Shown here piece by piece: positions 41,427 through 51,984 of a DNA stretch of 64,000 nucleotides (within the stretch, counting starts at the first letter, position 1; each line of letters begins with the position of its first letter). The stretch is from the NCBI GenBank assembly GCA_041166085.1, contig JBEEFP010000056.1, positions 81,434-145,433 of the forward strand, in the 5' to 3' direction. The position numbers and the translations under genes were made by a program. The stretch comes from JBEEFP01 sp041166085 (GTDB lineage Bacteria; Actinomycetota; Acidimicrobiia; Acidimicrobiales; JAFATL01). Below the pieces are notes generated by a model that did not search any database, was not told where the DNA came from, and saw nothing but the letters and a program-made list of their open reading frames with translations.

Positions 41427-43202
41427 ATGTTCACGAAGGTCCTGATCGCCAACCGCGGGGAGATCGCGGTCCGGGTCATCCGGACGTGCCGAGAGCTCGG
41501 CATCGCCACCGTCGCCGTCTACTCCGACCTCGACCGCGACGCCCTGCACGTGCGACTGGCCGACGAGGCCTACGCGTTGGGCGGACAGACGGCGGCCGAG
41601 AGCTACCTCAACACCGAGGCCATCCTCGACGTCATCCGCAAGAGCGGCGCCGAGGCCGTGCACCCGGGTTACGGGTTCTTCTCGGAGAACACCGATTTCG
41701 CCCGCGCCATCGCGGCCGAGGGAGTCGCGTTCATCGGTCCCCCGCCCGAGGCCATCGAGGTGATGGGCGACAAGGTCAGCTCGCGGTTGGCGGCCGAGAA
41801 GGCGGGCGTGGAGGGCGTGCCGGGACGCTCGGAGTTCATCACCTCGGGCGACGAGGTCATCGCCTTCGGTGAGGAGTTCGGGTGGCCCGTCGCCATCAAG
41901 GCCGCCTTCGGCGGCGGCGGCCGCGGTATGCGGGTGGTGCAGGCGGCCAAGGACGCGGCAGCCGCGCTCGAGTCGGCGCAGTCAGAGGCGCTCAAGGGGT
42001 TCGGGCGGTCGGAGTGCTACCTCGAGCGCTACCTCACGTGGCCGCGCCACGTCGAGATGCAGATCTTCGCGGACACCCACGGCAACGTGGTGTGGCTGGG
42101 CGAGCGCGATTGCTCGGCGCAGCGCCGGCACCAGAAGCTCATCGAGGAGAGCCCGGCGCCGAACTTCCCCGACGAGACGCGCCAGGCCATGGGCGCCGCC
42201 GCGGTGAAGGTCGCGGCAGCGTGCGGGTATGTCAACGCGGGCACCGTCGAGTTCCTCTACCAGGACGGCGAGTTCTACTTCCTGGAGATGAACACCCGGC
42301 TGCAGGTCGAGCACCCGGTGACGGAGATGGTGACGGGACTCGACCTCGTCGCGCTGCAGCTGCACATCGCCGCGGGCGAGGCCATCCCCTTCAGCCAGGC
42401 CGACATCGAGCGGCGAGGGCATTCCATCGAGGCGCGCATCAACGCCGAGAACCCGGCCAAGGGCCGCTTCCTGCCGTCGCCCGGCACCATCACCAAGTTC
42501 CGCCGGCCCGACGGTCCCGGAACGCGCACCGACGCGGGCTACGAGGACGGCGACACCGTCAGCCAGTACTACGACAACCTCGTCGCCAAGATCATCGTGT
42601 GGGCGGCCGACCGCGACTCAGCGCGCCGCCGTCTCATCCGCGCCCTGCAGGAGACGGAGATCACCGGGATCGCCACCACCATCCCCGCCCATCTCGCCAT
42701 CCTCGCTCACCCCGACTTCGCGGCGGGCGAGCACAGCACCAAGTGGGTCGAGGAGAAGCTCGACCTCTCCGACGTTGCCGCCCCGGTCAAGCCTGCCGAT
42801 GATGCGGCACCCCGCGAGGACGGCCGCGTGCAGCGCGACGTCGACGTGGAGGTCGACGGCCGCAAGTTCACCGTCCGGCTCTGGGTGCCTGAGGTGGCGG
42901 CCACCGTTGTTGCCGGTCCCGCGGCCAAGACGGGCCCGACCCGGCCCCGGCCCGGTGCTGCAGGCGGGTCCGGTGGCGGCGCCGCGGGCAGCGGCACCGT
43001 CACCGTCCCGATGCAGGGCACCATCGTGAAGGTGCTCGTCAGCGTGGGCGACGAGGTGGAAGTGGGCCAGGCCCTCTGCGTCCTCGAGGCGATGAAGATG
43101 GAGAACAACGTCAACGCCGAGAAGGCGGGCAAGGTCGCCGAGATCAAGGTATCTCCAGGCGACACCGTCGGCGCGGGCGACATCGTCGCCGTCATCGAGT
43201 AG
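41427..43202 (+). CDS. Biotin-dependent acyl-CoA carboxylase alpha subunit (biotin carboxylase plus BCCP)
   Basis: A 591-residue protein that carboxylates its own biotin with ATP and bicarbonate and passes CO2 to a beta subunit. Biotin carboxylase motifs: KVLIANRGEIAVRVIRTC, AVHPGYGFFSENTDFA, FGGGGRGMRVV (ATP grasp), QRRHQKLIEESPAP, EMNTRLQVEHPVTEMVTG. After a Gly/Ala/Pro linker at ~495-515 comes the carrier domain with VLEAMKMENNV; biotinyl Lys557. The layout is that of actinobacterial AccA/PccA, serving acetyl-CoA and/or propionyl-CoA carboxylase. The beta subunit is not in the window. birA is adjacent and divergent. Confidence 0.95.
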   Translation: MFTKVLIANRGEIAVRVIRTCRELGIATVAVYSDLDRDALHVRLADEAYALGGQTAAESYLNTEAILDVIRKSGAEAVHPGYGFFSENTDFARAIAAEGVAFIGPPPEAIEVMGDKVSSRLAAEKAGVEGVPGRSEFITSGDEVIAFGEEFGWPVAIKAAFGGGGRGMRVVQAAKDAAAALESAQSEALKGFGRSECYLERYLTWPRHVEMQIFADTHGNVVWLGERDCSAQRRHQKLIEESPAPNFPDETRQAMGAAAVKVAAACGYVNAGTVEFLYQDGEFYFLEMNTRLQVEHPVTEMVTGLDLVALQLHIAAGEAIPFSQADIERRGHSIEARINAENPAKGRFLPSPGTITKFRRPDGPGTRTDAGYEDGDTVSQYYDNLVAKIIVWAADRDSARRRLIRALQETEITGIATTIPAHLAILAHPDFAAGEHSTKWVEEKLDLSDVAAPVKPADDAAPREDGRVQRDVDVEVDGRKFTVRLWVPEVAATVVAGPAAKTGPTRPRPGAAGGSGGGAAGSGTVTVPMQGTIVKVLVSVGDEVEVGQALCVLEAMKMENNVNAEKAGKVAEIKVSPGDTVGAGDIVAVIE

Positions 43203-43209
43203 CCGGAGC

Positions 43210-45255
43210 TCAGTTGGGCCAGCGGGTCACCGCACTGGCCAACGCCGCGTCGGCTCTCGCTCGTTGCTCGTCGGGCGCGGGGCGGTCGCTGTAGGCCTCC
43301 ACGTCGAGCAACTCCGCCGCGGCTGCCAGCTCCGGTTCGGGGAGGACGCCCGATGCGAGCGCGGCCGCGTAGACAGCCGGTGTCTCGTGGGGCCGGCGGG
43401 GACGGCCCCGTGCAGCCCCGGCCGCCTCCAGCTGCTCGAGATAGCGGCGCGACCACGGCATCGCCGAGCGGGCACGCCGCCTGCGCGTCCATCCCACCAT
43501 GACGAACGCGCCGGTCGCGACGATCGCCAGCGCCACGCTCGGCACGACGGGCGGATGGGGCAGGCGGCGGGTCACGTAGGACCACAGGCCCGCGCCGGCG
43601 GCCACGCCGCCCCCGTCGCCCGCGAGCGGCACCTGGGCGGTGGGGTCGAATCCCTGCCAGCCCACGCCGGGGAAGTACACCTCGGCCCACGCGTGGGCGT
43701 CCTTGGCCCGCACCTCGTACATGCCCGTGAACGGGTTCCGCTCCCCGGGTGCGTAGCCGGCCGCCAGCCGGGCGGGAACGCCGAGCGAGCGCAGCATGAC
43801 GACCAGGCTGGTGCCGATCTGCTCACAGAACCCCAAACGATCGACGAAGAGGAACTGGTCGACTGCGTCAGCCGACGGGGCCAGCGGCGGCACGTCGAGC
43901 GTGTACCGGGTGTGCGCGCCCATCCACGCTTCGAGGGCGCGCACCTTGTCGTAGGTGGTGGGAGCGTTCGCCGTCACGGCGCGGGCGAGCTGCTCCACAC
44001 GGGCGGTGACCACCGGCGCCTGCGCGTAGCGCGTCGCGAGAGCGTCGGGAACGGGCGCGCCGTCGGTGGCACGCAACAGCTGAGCAGTGGCCGGCACCCG
44101 TCTGCTCACCACGGTGTACACCGCGCCCTGGCCCAACTCGACGGCGGCGCGCACCGTCCCGTCGGAAAGGGCGAAGACGATGTTGTCGGGGAAGTACAGC
44201 TCGGCCGGGGCGTAGGCGCCGAAGATCAGGTTCGGACCGGGCCGCTGCACGTAGAACGTCTGCAGCAGGTCGTCGCCGCCCGGAAGGCCGCCGCCGCTCG
44301 GCAGCATCAGCGGGCGGCCGCCCTGCACCGGCTGGGTCGTCGTGTCGGACTGGGTCCACCGGCGGCCGTCCCAGCGGTCGAACGTCTGGCCCCGCCAGAA
44401 GTCGGGGCGACTGGCCCGCACCTTCATCACCAACGTGTCGTCGGGCCGTCCCCGGACGCCGAGGTCGAGGTGATCGGCGAAGCCGACGTAGCCGAAGGGG
44501 GACCGGCCCCGTCCGGCTTGACCGGGGCGGGCCGGGTCGCCGTTGCCCAGCGACGGGTTGGACAGCGCGCCGCCCCCACCCGGGACGGGCAGCACGTCGG
44601 GCAGGCGGGCAGGGAAGGCGAAGCGTCGGCTCGCGGTCGCGCCAGGGACGACGACGAACACCGCCGTCGCCAACACGACGAGGGCGGCGGCCACGCCCGC
44701 CACCGGCCGGACGACTGAGCGCCGATCGCGTCCGGAGAGCGGTTGGAGCGCGGGCAGCTCGCCGAGCTCGCTGGCGTGGGCCAGCACCAGGCTGGCGACG
44801 AAGGCGACGACCCACACGACGAGGTGCGGCACCAGGTCCAGGGACGTGGACAGCACACCCGCCAGCGCGATCAACGCCACGCTCGACGCGACGGAGAACA
44901 GCAGATCCTTGCGGGCGGGCAGGTGGAGCGAGTGCAGGATCTGCACCCACAGGAAGAGCCCGGCCAACGGCACTTGCACCGACCCGAGCGTCTCGCCGCC
45001 CAGCCCGGCCACGGCGTGCAGGAACTGGCCGAAGGCCACGAGCAGACCGGCCGCCACTGCCAGCTTGAGCCACGCGTCGTCGCGGTGTCTCGTCAGGTGG
45101 GAGAAGACGTAGGCGGCCGGAATGCCGACGAAGCAGGCGACGTCCAGCGCCGGGGTCCCGGCACCGACGCGCAGCACCGAGGTGGCCGACGCCATGACCG
45201 TGACGAGCACGGCAACGCGCAGGCGGACCGAGTCCTCGGGACGCGGGGCGGTCAT
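43210..45255 (-). CDS. Membrane transglutaminase-like protein (TgpA type)
   Basis: A 681-residue protein with about six N-terminal membrane segments (LVTVMASATSVLRV, VWVVAFVASLVLAHA, LVVLATAVFVVVPG), an external transglutaminase core with the triad Cys in RLGFCEQIGTSLVVMLRSLG, His in KDAHAWAEVYFPG and Asp in WQGFDPT, one further membrane segment (SVALAIVATGAFVMVGW) and a cytoplasmic DUF4129-like tail rich in Glu and Ala. The MoxR and DUF58 genes upstream complete the usual three-gene set. The set is thought to act in envelope or surface protein processing; substrates are unknown. The ATG overlaps the DUF58 gene stop (TGATG). Confidence 0.88.
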   Translation of the reverse strand: MTAPRPEDSVRLRVAVLVTVMASATSVLRVGAGTPALDVACFVGIPAAYVFSHLTRHRDDAWLKLAVAAGLLVAFGQFLHAVAGLGGETLGSVQVPLAGLFLWVQILHSLHLPARKDLLFSVASSVALIALAGVLSTSLDLVPHLVVWVVAFVASLVLAHASELGELPALQPLSGRDRRSVVRPVAGVAAALVVLATAVFVVVPGATASRRFAFPARLPDVLPVPGGGGALSNPSLGNGDPARPGQAGRGRSPFGYVGFADHLDLGVRGRPDDTLVMKVRASRPDFWRGQTFDRWDGRRWTQSDTTTQPVQGGRPLMLPSGGGLPGGDDLLQTFYVQRPGPNLIFGAYAPAELYFPDNIVFALSDGTVRAAVELGQGAVYTVVSRRVPATAQLLRATDGAPVPDALATRYAQAPVVTARVEQLARAVTANAPTTYDKVRALEAWMGAHTRYTLDVPPLAPSADAVDQFLFVDRLGFCEQIGTSLVVMLRSLGVPARLAAGYAPGERNPFTGMYEVRAKDAHAWAEVYFPGVGWQGFDPTAQVPLAGDGGGVAAGAGLWSYVTRRLPHPPVVPSVALAIVATGAFVMVGWTRRRRARSAMPWSRRYLEQLEAAGAARGRPRRPHETPAVYAAALASGVLPEPELAAAAELLDVEAYSDRPAPDEQRARADAALASAVTRWPN

Positions 45256-46139
45256 CAGCCTCCCCCGCCGATGGGCACAACCACCGCGCCCTCGGGCACG
45301 GGTCCGTCGGCGGGACCGCCCGGGACCGCGCGCGCCAGACGCCGTCCCGCTTCGATCGGTGAGCGGACGCGTCCGCCACGCGGTCCGGTCGTCTCGGCGG
45401 TCAGGAGCGTGACCTCGAGCCCGGCGCGCAATGCTCCGAGCGCCGCTCCCATCGCACGTCCCGCCACCAGCTCGGCGCCGTCGGGGTCGTCGCCCAGCGT
45501 CACACGCAGCACCAGACCGGGGCGGTCGGGTTCCTCCAGCTCCTTCACGACGAGCTCGCCCCGACGGGCGGTGGAGGGCCAATGGATGAGCTTGGCCGCG
45601 TCACCGGGCACGTACTCCCGGAGGGTGCGGACCGCCTCGCCGCCGGCGCGGGCAGCCAGCGCACTGGCGGCCATCGGCTCCTCGACCGGATCAGGCGCCA
45701 CCTCGAGGGGGCGGGCCAGCGCGATGGTCCAGCGCCGTCGCCACCACACCAGCCCCAGCGGGGCTGCGCACGATGCCTCGACCCGGACCTCGGTGATGAC
45801 GCCGCGCCGCGGTGCCACGACGATCGCCTCGCCTTTTGCCGGCGCGGTCGCGGCCAGCCAGCCGCTGGACGGATCGATGACGCGCACGCGGAGCAACGAC
45901 GCGGCGCCATGCACGCCGACCTGCAGCGCGAACGGTCTGCCCGCGACCGCATCGGCCGGAGCGTCGACAGCCACGCGCACGCGGCGCAGCACCAACGGCG
46001 GCCACGCAGTGCCGATGGCGATGGCGGCCAGCACGCAGCACACGACGACAAGGGTCCACCCCGCGCCCGTCGTCCGGGCCACCAGCAACAGCGCGGCCGA
46101 GAAGCCCACCAGCGCGCCGAGGAGCCGGGTGGGGCGCAC
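45255..46139 (-). CDS. DUF58 protein
   Basis: A 294-residue protein with two N-terminal membrane segments (LLGALVGFSAALLLVA, TLVVVCCVLAAIAIGTA), a beta-rich middle and the DUF58 signature VRTLREYVPGDAAKLIHWPSTARRG, followed by a vWA-like fold in which the metal site is not evident. DUF58 proteins work with MoxR ATPases, perhaps as their targets. The GTG start is one base beyond the MoxR stop (TGACGTG), so the pair is coupled. Confidence 0.87.
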   Translation of the reverse strand: MRPTRLLGALVGFSAALLLVARTTGAGWTLVVVCCVLAAIAIGTAWPPLVLRRVRVAVDAPADAVAGRPFALQVGVHGAASLLRVRVIDPSSGWLAATAPAKGEAIVVAPRRGVITEVRVEASCAAPLGLVWWRRRWTIALARPLEVAPDPVEEPMAASALAARAGGEAVRTLREYVPGDAAKLIHWPSTARRGELVVKELEEPDRPGLVLRVTLGDDPDGAELVAGRAMGAALGALRAGLEVTLLTAETTGPRGGRVRSPIEAGRRLARAVPGGPADGPVPEGAVVVPIGGGG

Positions 46140-46140
46140 G

Positions 46141-47103
46141 TCAGCCGGTGGGGACGGCGATGTCCTCGAGCAGAGCCCGCACCAGCGCGCTGCCGGCGTG
46201 GAGGTCAGGACCGCCGGCGAGGATGAGCCGGTGGGCCAGGGCCGCAGGTGCAACCGCCTGCACGTCGGACGGCGTCACGAAGGCGCGGTTGGCCATGACC
46301 GCGTGGGCCTGCGCCGCGTGGAGCAAGCCGAGCGTCGCTCGAGGGCTGGCGCCGATGGTGACGTCGGCATGCCGGCGGGTCGCGTCGGCCACGTCGATGA
46401 CGTAGTCGGCAACCTCGGGACGACAGTGCACGGCGCGCACCGCGGCCTGGGCGCGGGCCAGGGCGGCAGGGTCGGTGACGGACTCGAGCTGGTCGAGCAC
46501 CGCGGTGCCGCCTTGGCCCAGCAACAGCTCCCGCTCGGCGCGACGTCCGGGGTGTCCCAGCTCGACAACGATGGCGAAGCGGTCGCGCTGGCCCTCGACG
46601 AGCGGGAACGTGCCCGCGTGCTCGAACGGGTTCTGGGTCGCAACGAGGAAGAAGGGCTCGGGCAACGGGTGGGTGGTGCCGTCTGCGGTGACCTGGCGCT
46701 CCTCCATCGCCTCGAGCAGAGCCGACTGCGTCCGGGGCGTGGCCCGGTTGATCTCGTCGACCAGCACCACGTTGCCGAAAAGCGGCCCAGGGCGGAACTC
46801 CCAGCCCGCGCCGGCCAGCACCGAGATGCCGGTGAGGTCAGCGGGCAGCAGGTCGGGCGTCGCTTGCACGCGGCGGAACAGGCCACCCATCGAGCGGGCC
46901 AAGGCCTTGGCCAGGAGGGTCTTGCCGACACCCGGCACGTCCTCGATGAGGAGGTGGCCGCCCGACAGCACCGCGACGAGGGCGAGGCCGAGGACGTCGT
47001 CCTTGCCGCGGATCACCGCCCGCAGGTTGGTCAGCAGCGAGCGGCCCAGGTTCCCTGCCTCTTCCACCGCTGCGTCGGCCGCCCCAGGGGCGCGTTGGAC
47101 CAC
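46141..47103 (-). CDS. MoxR-family AAA+ ATPase
   Basis: A ~320-residue AAA+ ATPase. Motifs are IRGKDDVLGLALVAVLSGGH, LIEDVPGVGKTLLAKALARS (Walker A), FGNVVLVDEINRATPRTQSA (Walker B), ATQNPFEHAGTFPL (sensor 1) and GASPRATLGLLHAAQAHAVM (sensor 2). MoxR proteins act as chaperone-like remodelers for DUF58/vWA partners, here encoded next to it. GTG at 47103 is chosen; a longer open frame upstream lacks MoxR similarity and runs antisense through the M20 gene. Confidence 0.9.
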   Translation of the reverse strand: MVQRAPGAADAAVEEAGNLGRSLLTNLRAVIRGKDDVLGLALVAVLSGGHLLIEDVPGVGKTLLAKALARSMGGLFRRVQATPDLLPADLTGISVLAGAGWEFRPGPLFGNVVLVDEINRATPRTQSALLEAMEERQVTADGTTHPLPEPFFLVATQNPFEHAGTFPLVEGQRDRFAIVVELGHPGRRAERELLLGQGGTAVLDQLESVTDPAALARAQAAVRAVHCRPEVADYVIDVADATRRHADVTIGASPRATLGLLHAAQAHAVMANRAFVTPSDVQAVAPAALAHRLILAGGPDLHAGSALVRALLEDIAVPTG

Positions 47104-47166
47104 GGGTGCATTCTCGACCCGTTCGCCCCCCGACCTGAGCGCGGGACCCGGACCCACCTCTCGTCT

Positions 47167-47205
47167 CGAGGAACTGGGGTACCGCTGCGGTACCCCAGTT
47201 CCTCG
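47167..47205. repeat. Dispersed 39-base perfect palindrome, copy 1
   Basis: Two 19-base arms (left starts CGAGGAACTGGGGTACC) flank a single T, with no mismatch. It lies in the divergent space between the MoxR gene and the M20 gene, so it is not at the end of either. A second copy with the same arm core is at 52234-52278. Confidence 0.9.
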
Positions 47206-47223
47206 GGAGTAGCGTCGCTGGGC

Positions 47224-48384
47224 GTGGATGCCAAACAGGCTGCGAAGGGCGGGGTGACCGAGGCCGCCGACGAGCTGATCGAGCTCTCGCACCGGGTCCA
47301 CGGGCACCCGGAGCTGTGCTTCGAGGAGGAGCGGGCGTCGGTGTGGGCGGCCGAGGTGCTCACCAAGCACGGCTTCACCGTCGAGGCGGGGGTCGCCGAC
47401 CTGCCCACCGCGTTCACGGCGACGGCCGGCTCGGGTCCGCTCACCATCGCCATCTGCGCGGAGTACGACGCGCTGCCCGGCATCGGGCACGCGTGCGGAC
47501 ACAACGTGATCTGCGCGGCGGGCGTGGGCGCCGGGCTGGCCCTCGCGCCGCTGGCCGACGACCTGGGCATCACCGTGAAGGTCATGGGCACGCCGGCCGA
47601 AGAGGGTGGCGGCGGCAAGATCCTCATGCTCGAGCGGGGCGCCTTCGACGGCGTCCACGCCGCGATGATGGTGCACCCCGCGCCGATGGAGATGGACACG
47701 TTCCCCTGCCTCGCCGTGTCTCACGTCGACGTCCGGTACACCGGCAAGGAAGCGCACGCGTCCGCCTTCCCCGAGCTCGGCATCAATGCGGCTGACGCCA
47801 TCACCGTCGCCCAGGTGGGTGTCGGGCTGCTGCGCCAGCACATCCGGTCCACCGACCGCATCCACGGCATCGTCACCCACGGCGGCGAGGCACCGAACGT
47901 GGTGCCGGCGCACACGACGAGCAAGTGGTACATCCGCTCGTCGACGCTGGCCGAGCTGGCCGATCTCGAACCGAAGGTGCACCGCTGCTTCGAGGCGGGC
48001 GCGATCGCGACCGGCTGCACGGTGGACATCGAGCAGATGAGTCCGCGCTACTCCGAGATGCGCGAAGACGCCGACGTGCGCGCCATCTACCGCCGCAACG
48101 CCGAGGAGCTGGGCCGCACCTTCCCCGACCTCGGCGGCGGCGCCGGTCGCATCGCGGGCTCCACCGACATGGCCAACATCTCCCTCGCCATCCCCACCAT
48201 CCATCCGATGCTCGGTTTGGGGACGTTCCCGGTGTCGAACCACCAGCCCGAGTTCACCGCCTTCTGCGCCACCGAGACCGCCGACAAGGCGGCGCTCGAC
48301 GGGGCGGCGGCGATGGCGTGGACGTGCATCGACCTGGCCGCCGAGGGCGACGTGCGTGACCGATTGGTCAGCGGCCTGCGCTGA
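47224..48384 (+). CDS. M20-family amidohydrolase/peptidase
   Basis: A 386-residue binuclear metal hydrolase of the AbgB/HipO type, which splits N-acyl amino acids or aminoacyl amides. Motifs are RVHGHPELCFEEERASVWAA, AICAEYDALPGIGHACGHN (first metal ligands), GTPAEEGGGGKILML (Glu pair), VMVHPAPMEMD-like metal-site strand and AHASAFPELGINAADA in the dimerisation domain. The start is GTG at 47224; TAGCGT ends eight bases upstream. The substrate is not clear. The stop lies 17 bases inside the convergent kinase-like gene. Confidence 0.88.
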   Translation: MDAKQAAKGGVTEAADELIELSHRVHGHPELCFEEERASVWAAEVLTKHGFTVEAGVADLPTAFTATAGSGPLTIAICAEYDALPGIGHACGHNVICAAGVGAGLALAPLADDLGITVKVMGTPAEEGGGGKILMLERGAFDGVHAAMMVHPAPMEMDTFPCLAVSHVDVRYTGKEAHASAFPELGINAADAITVAQVGVGLLRQHIRSTDRIHGIVTHGGEAPNVVPAHTTSKWYIRSSTLAELADLEPKVHRCFEAGAIATGCTVDIEQMSPRYSEMREDADVRAIYRRNAEELGRTFPDLGGGAGRIAGSTDMANISLAIPTIHPMLGLGTFPVSNHQPEFTAFCATETADKAALDGAAAMAWTCIDLAAEGDVRDRLVSGLR

Positions 48385-48835
48385 CCACCAGGGCGTCGGC
48401 CGGCGGCCCGACGTTGGCGGCGAACCAGTCCTCGGCCGGACGGCCGGTGGGCACGGGCCCCTCGACCCACACCATCAGGTCGTAGTAGCCGCGCAGCTGC
48501 GGACGGGTCGAGAAGGGCCCGTCGACGACCACCAAGCCGTGGGCAGGGACCTCGACCGCGCCGCGTCCGTCGCGTGCATAGCGCCCGGCCTGCCCGACGG
48601 CGATGGGGTCGAGCACGTCCTCGACGAGCCGGCCCCAGTCGTAGGCCAGCTCGTAGGCCTCCTGCGGGTCGAGGGCGGGATCGGGCGTCCGAGCGAAGTC
48701 CTCCATGCGGACGACCGCGACAGGCTCGAGGATCTCGATGAGATGGCCGTCGATGCGACCCGGCCCGTCGACGGCGACGAGCACGAGGTCGGCCCCGTCG
48801 AGGGCGGCCAGCCTGGCCTGGATGGCTTCGATCAT
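48368..48835 (-). CDS. Uridine-kinase-like protein with degenerate P-loop
   Basis: A 155-residue protein with the fold pattern of uridine kinase-like P-loop proteins: DLVLVAVDGPGRIDGHLIEI where Walker A should be, ILEPVAVVRMEDFAR, YDWGRLVEDVLDPI and LVVVDGPFSTRPQLRGYYDL followed by MVWVEGP. The Gly-Lys-Ser/Thr of Walker A is missing, so ATP binding in the usual way is unlikely. The ATG directly abuts the stop of the flavoprotein gene (TAG then ATG). It may be a pseudokinase or bind a different ligand. Confidence 0.75.
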   Translation of the reverse strand: MIEAIQARLAALDGADLVLVAVDGPGRIDGHLIEILEPVAVVRMEDFARTPDPALDPQEAYELAYDWGRLVEDVLDPIAVGQAGRYARDGRGAVEVPAHGLVVVDGPFSTRPQLRGYYDLMVWVEGPVPTGRPAEDWFAANVGPPADALVVSAGR

Positions 48836-50197
48836 CTACTCGGCTGCGTCCGCCAGCGCCTCCGCCAGCGCGGGGTGCACCAGGAGCGACTCCACGATGT
48901 CGCTCACCTTGAGGTTGGCGGTCACCGCGAGGGCGATCACCGAGATGAGCTCGGCCGCATTGTCGCCGACGATCGACCCACCCAGCACCACGCCCGTCGC
49001 GGGGTCGCTGACGATCTTCACGAAGCCGCGCGGGTCGCCGTCGATCAGGGCGCGCGCGTTGGCGGCGAACGGCACCTTGGTCACGCGGATCTTCCGGCCG
49101 ATGGCGAAGGCGTCGGCTTCGGCCAACCCCACATCCGCGATCTCGGGTTCGGTGAAGATGGCGCTGGCCGCCTTGTCGTAGTCGAGGTGACGGTGCTCTC
49201 GCGTGTGCAGCCCCATCACGTGCTCGGCCACCTTGCGGCCCTGCATGAACGCGACCGACGCGAGGGGAAGCTTGCCGGAGACGTCGCCCGCGGCGTAGAT
49301 GTGCTTCACGTTGGACTGGCAGTGCTGGTTGACCGGCACGTAGCCGGCGCTGTCGACGACGACCCCTGCTTCGTCGAGGCCCAGTCCGTCTGAGTTGGGA
49401 ACAGACCCGATGGCGAGGAGCGCGTGGGAGCCCACGGCCCGCCGGCCGTCGTCGCACTCCACGGTGACCTGGTCGCTGTCCCGCACGATGGCGGTGGCGC
49501 GTGCGCCCTTGAAGAGCTTCACACCGCGGCGGAGGAAGTCGTTCTCGAGCGTGGCCGCCACCTCAGGGTCCTTCTGGGGCAGCACCTGCTGGCGGCTCAC
49601 GATGAGGGTGACGTCGGAGCCGAACGACCGGAACATGTGCACGAACTCCACGCCCGTCACGCCCGATCCGATCACGACGAGATGGGACGGGAGCTCGGGC
49701 GGTGGGTAGGCCTGGCGGGTGGTCAGCACCCGCTCACCGTCGGGGGCGCACCACTCGGGAATGCGGGGACGGCTGCCCGTCGAGACGAGGACGGCGTCGG
49801 CCGAGAGCTCGTCGATGCCGCCGGCGCTCTCGGCGACGACCTCGTGCGGTCCCTTCATGCGCGCCGTGCCGGTGACGATGCGGACGCCCTGGCTCTCCAG
49901 CAGCTGGCACGCGCTCTCGTTGAGCCCCTCGCTGATCCGCTGCATGCGTGAACGGAGGCTGTCGAAGTCGAGGGCGGGCTCCATGTCCGTGAGGCCCATG
50001 GTCTCGGCACGGCGGCTCAACGACATCACCCCGCCGGTGGCGATCATGGCCTTGGACGGGATGCAGTCCCAGAGGTTGGCGGCCCCGCCGACGATGTCCC
50101 GCTCGACCATCGTCACGTCCGCGCCGAGGCGCGCCGCGTGCGTCGCGGCCTGCACGCCGGCCGGTCCCCCGCCGATGATCACGAACCGCACGGCCAT
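48836..50197 (-). CDS. Flavoprotein disulfide-reductase family protein (LpdA/quinone reductase-like)
   Basis: A 453-residue FAD/NAD(P)H oxidoreductase with RFVIIGGGPAGVQAATHAAR (FAD), the second nucleotide fold VVIGSGVTGVEFVHMF, IYAAGDVSGKLPLASVAFMQ and the dimer domain FTEPEIADVGLAEADAFA. The redox-active CxxxxC is absent: the site reads GGAANLWDCIPSKAM, keeping only the second Cys. This matches mycobacterial LpdA (Rv3303c), which reduces quinones rather than dihydrolipoamide. A transhydrogenase role is also possible. ATG at 50197 follows TACGCT by eight bases. Confidence 0.88.
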   Translation of the reverse strand: MAVRFVIIGGGPAGVQAATHAARLGADVTMVERDIVGGAANLWDCIPSKAMIATGGVMSLSRRAETMGLTDMEPALDFDSLRSRMQRISEGLNESACQLLESQGVRIVTGTARMKGPHEVVAESAGGIDELSADAVLVSTGSRPRIPEWCAPDGERVLTTRQAYPPPELPSHLVVIGSGVTGVEFVHMFRSFGSDVTLIVSRQQVLPQKDPEVAATLENDFLRRGVKLFKGARATAIVRDSDQVTVECDDGRRAVGSHALLAIGSVPNSDGLGLDEAGVVVDSAGYVPVNQHCQSNVKHIYAAGDVSGKLPLASVAFMQGRKVAEHVMGLHTREHRHLDYDKAASAIFTEPEIADVGLAEADAFAIGRKIRVTKVPFAANARALIDGDPRGFVKIVSDPATGVVLGGSIVGDNAAELISVIALAVTANLKVSDIVESLLVHPALAEALADAAE

Positions 50198-50205
50198 ATG
50201 AGCGG

Positions 50206-50211
50206 AGCGTA
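50206..50211 (-). promoter_or_regulatory. Candidate -10 hexamer of the LpdA-like gene
   Basis: TACGCT read leftward ends eight bases before the ATG at 50197; no clear ribosome-binding site lies between. Confidence 0.3.
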
Positions 50212-50235
50212 CCCAGTCGTCCCGTGCTGGCGGGA

Positions 50236-51822
<1,587 letters not shown>

Positions 51823-51828
51823 GGGCCC

Positions 51829-51834
51829 AGAGTA
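51829..51834 (-). promoter_or_regulatory. Candidate -10 hexamer of the mutase gene
   Basis: TACTCT read leftward ends six bases before the ATG at 51822, which supports that start over an in-frame codon at 51849 and suggests a leaderless mRNA. Confidence 0.4.
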
Positions 51835-51984
51835 CGGGGCGGCGCGCACTGCTGGCCCAGTCGGACTACACCGGTCGCGCGCCGAAGCGTGTCATCCGGC
51901 GAACACTGCACGATCGCCTGTTAAGCGGACAGGCCTCCCCGTCGACAGCGGTACGGACAACGGCGAACCCCGAGGAGACCCCGA

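Noticed and set aside
47167..47205. Palindrome copy 1 as an intrinsic terminator
   Set aside because: Both flanking genes start, not end, beside it, and no T-run follows either arm.
44743..47223. A long open frame upstream of, and in phase with, the M20 amidohydrolase
   Set aside because: It is antisense to the transglutaminase, DUF58 and MoxR genes, is low-complexity Arg/Gly/Ala-rich, and has no family motif; GTG 47224 starts the real protein.
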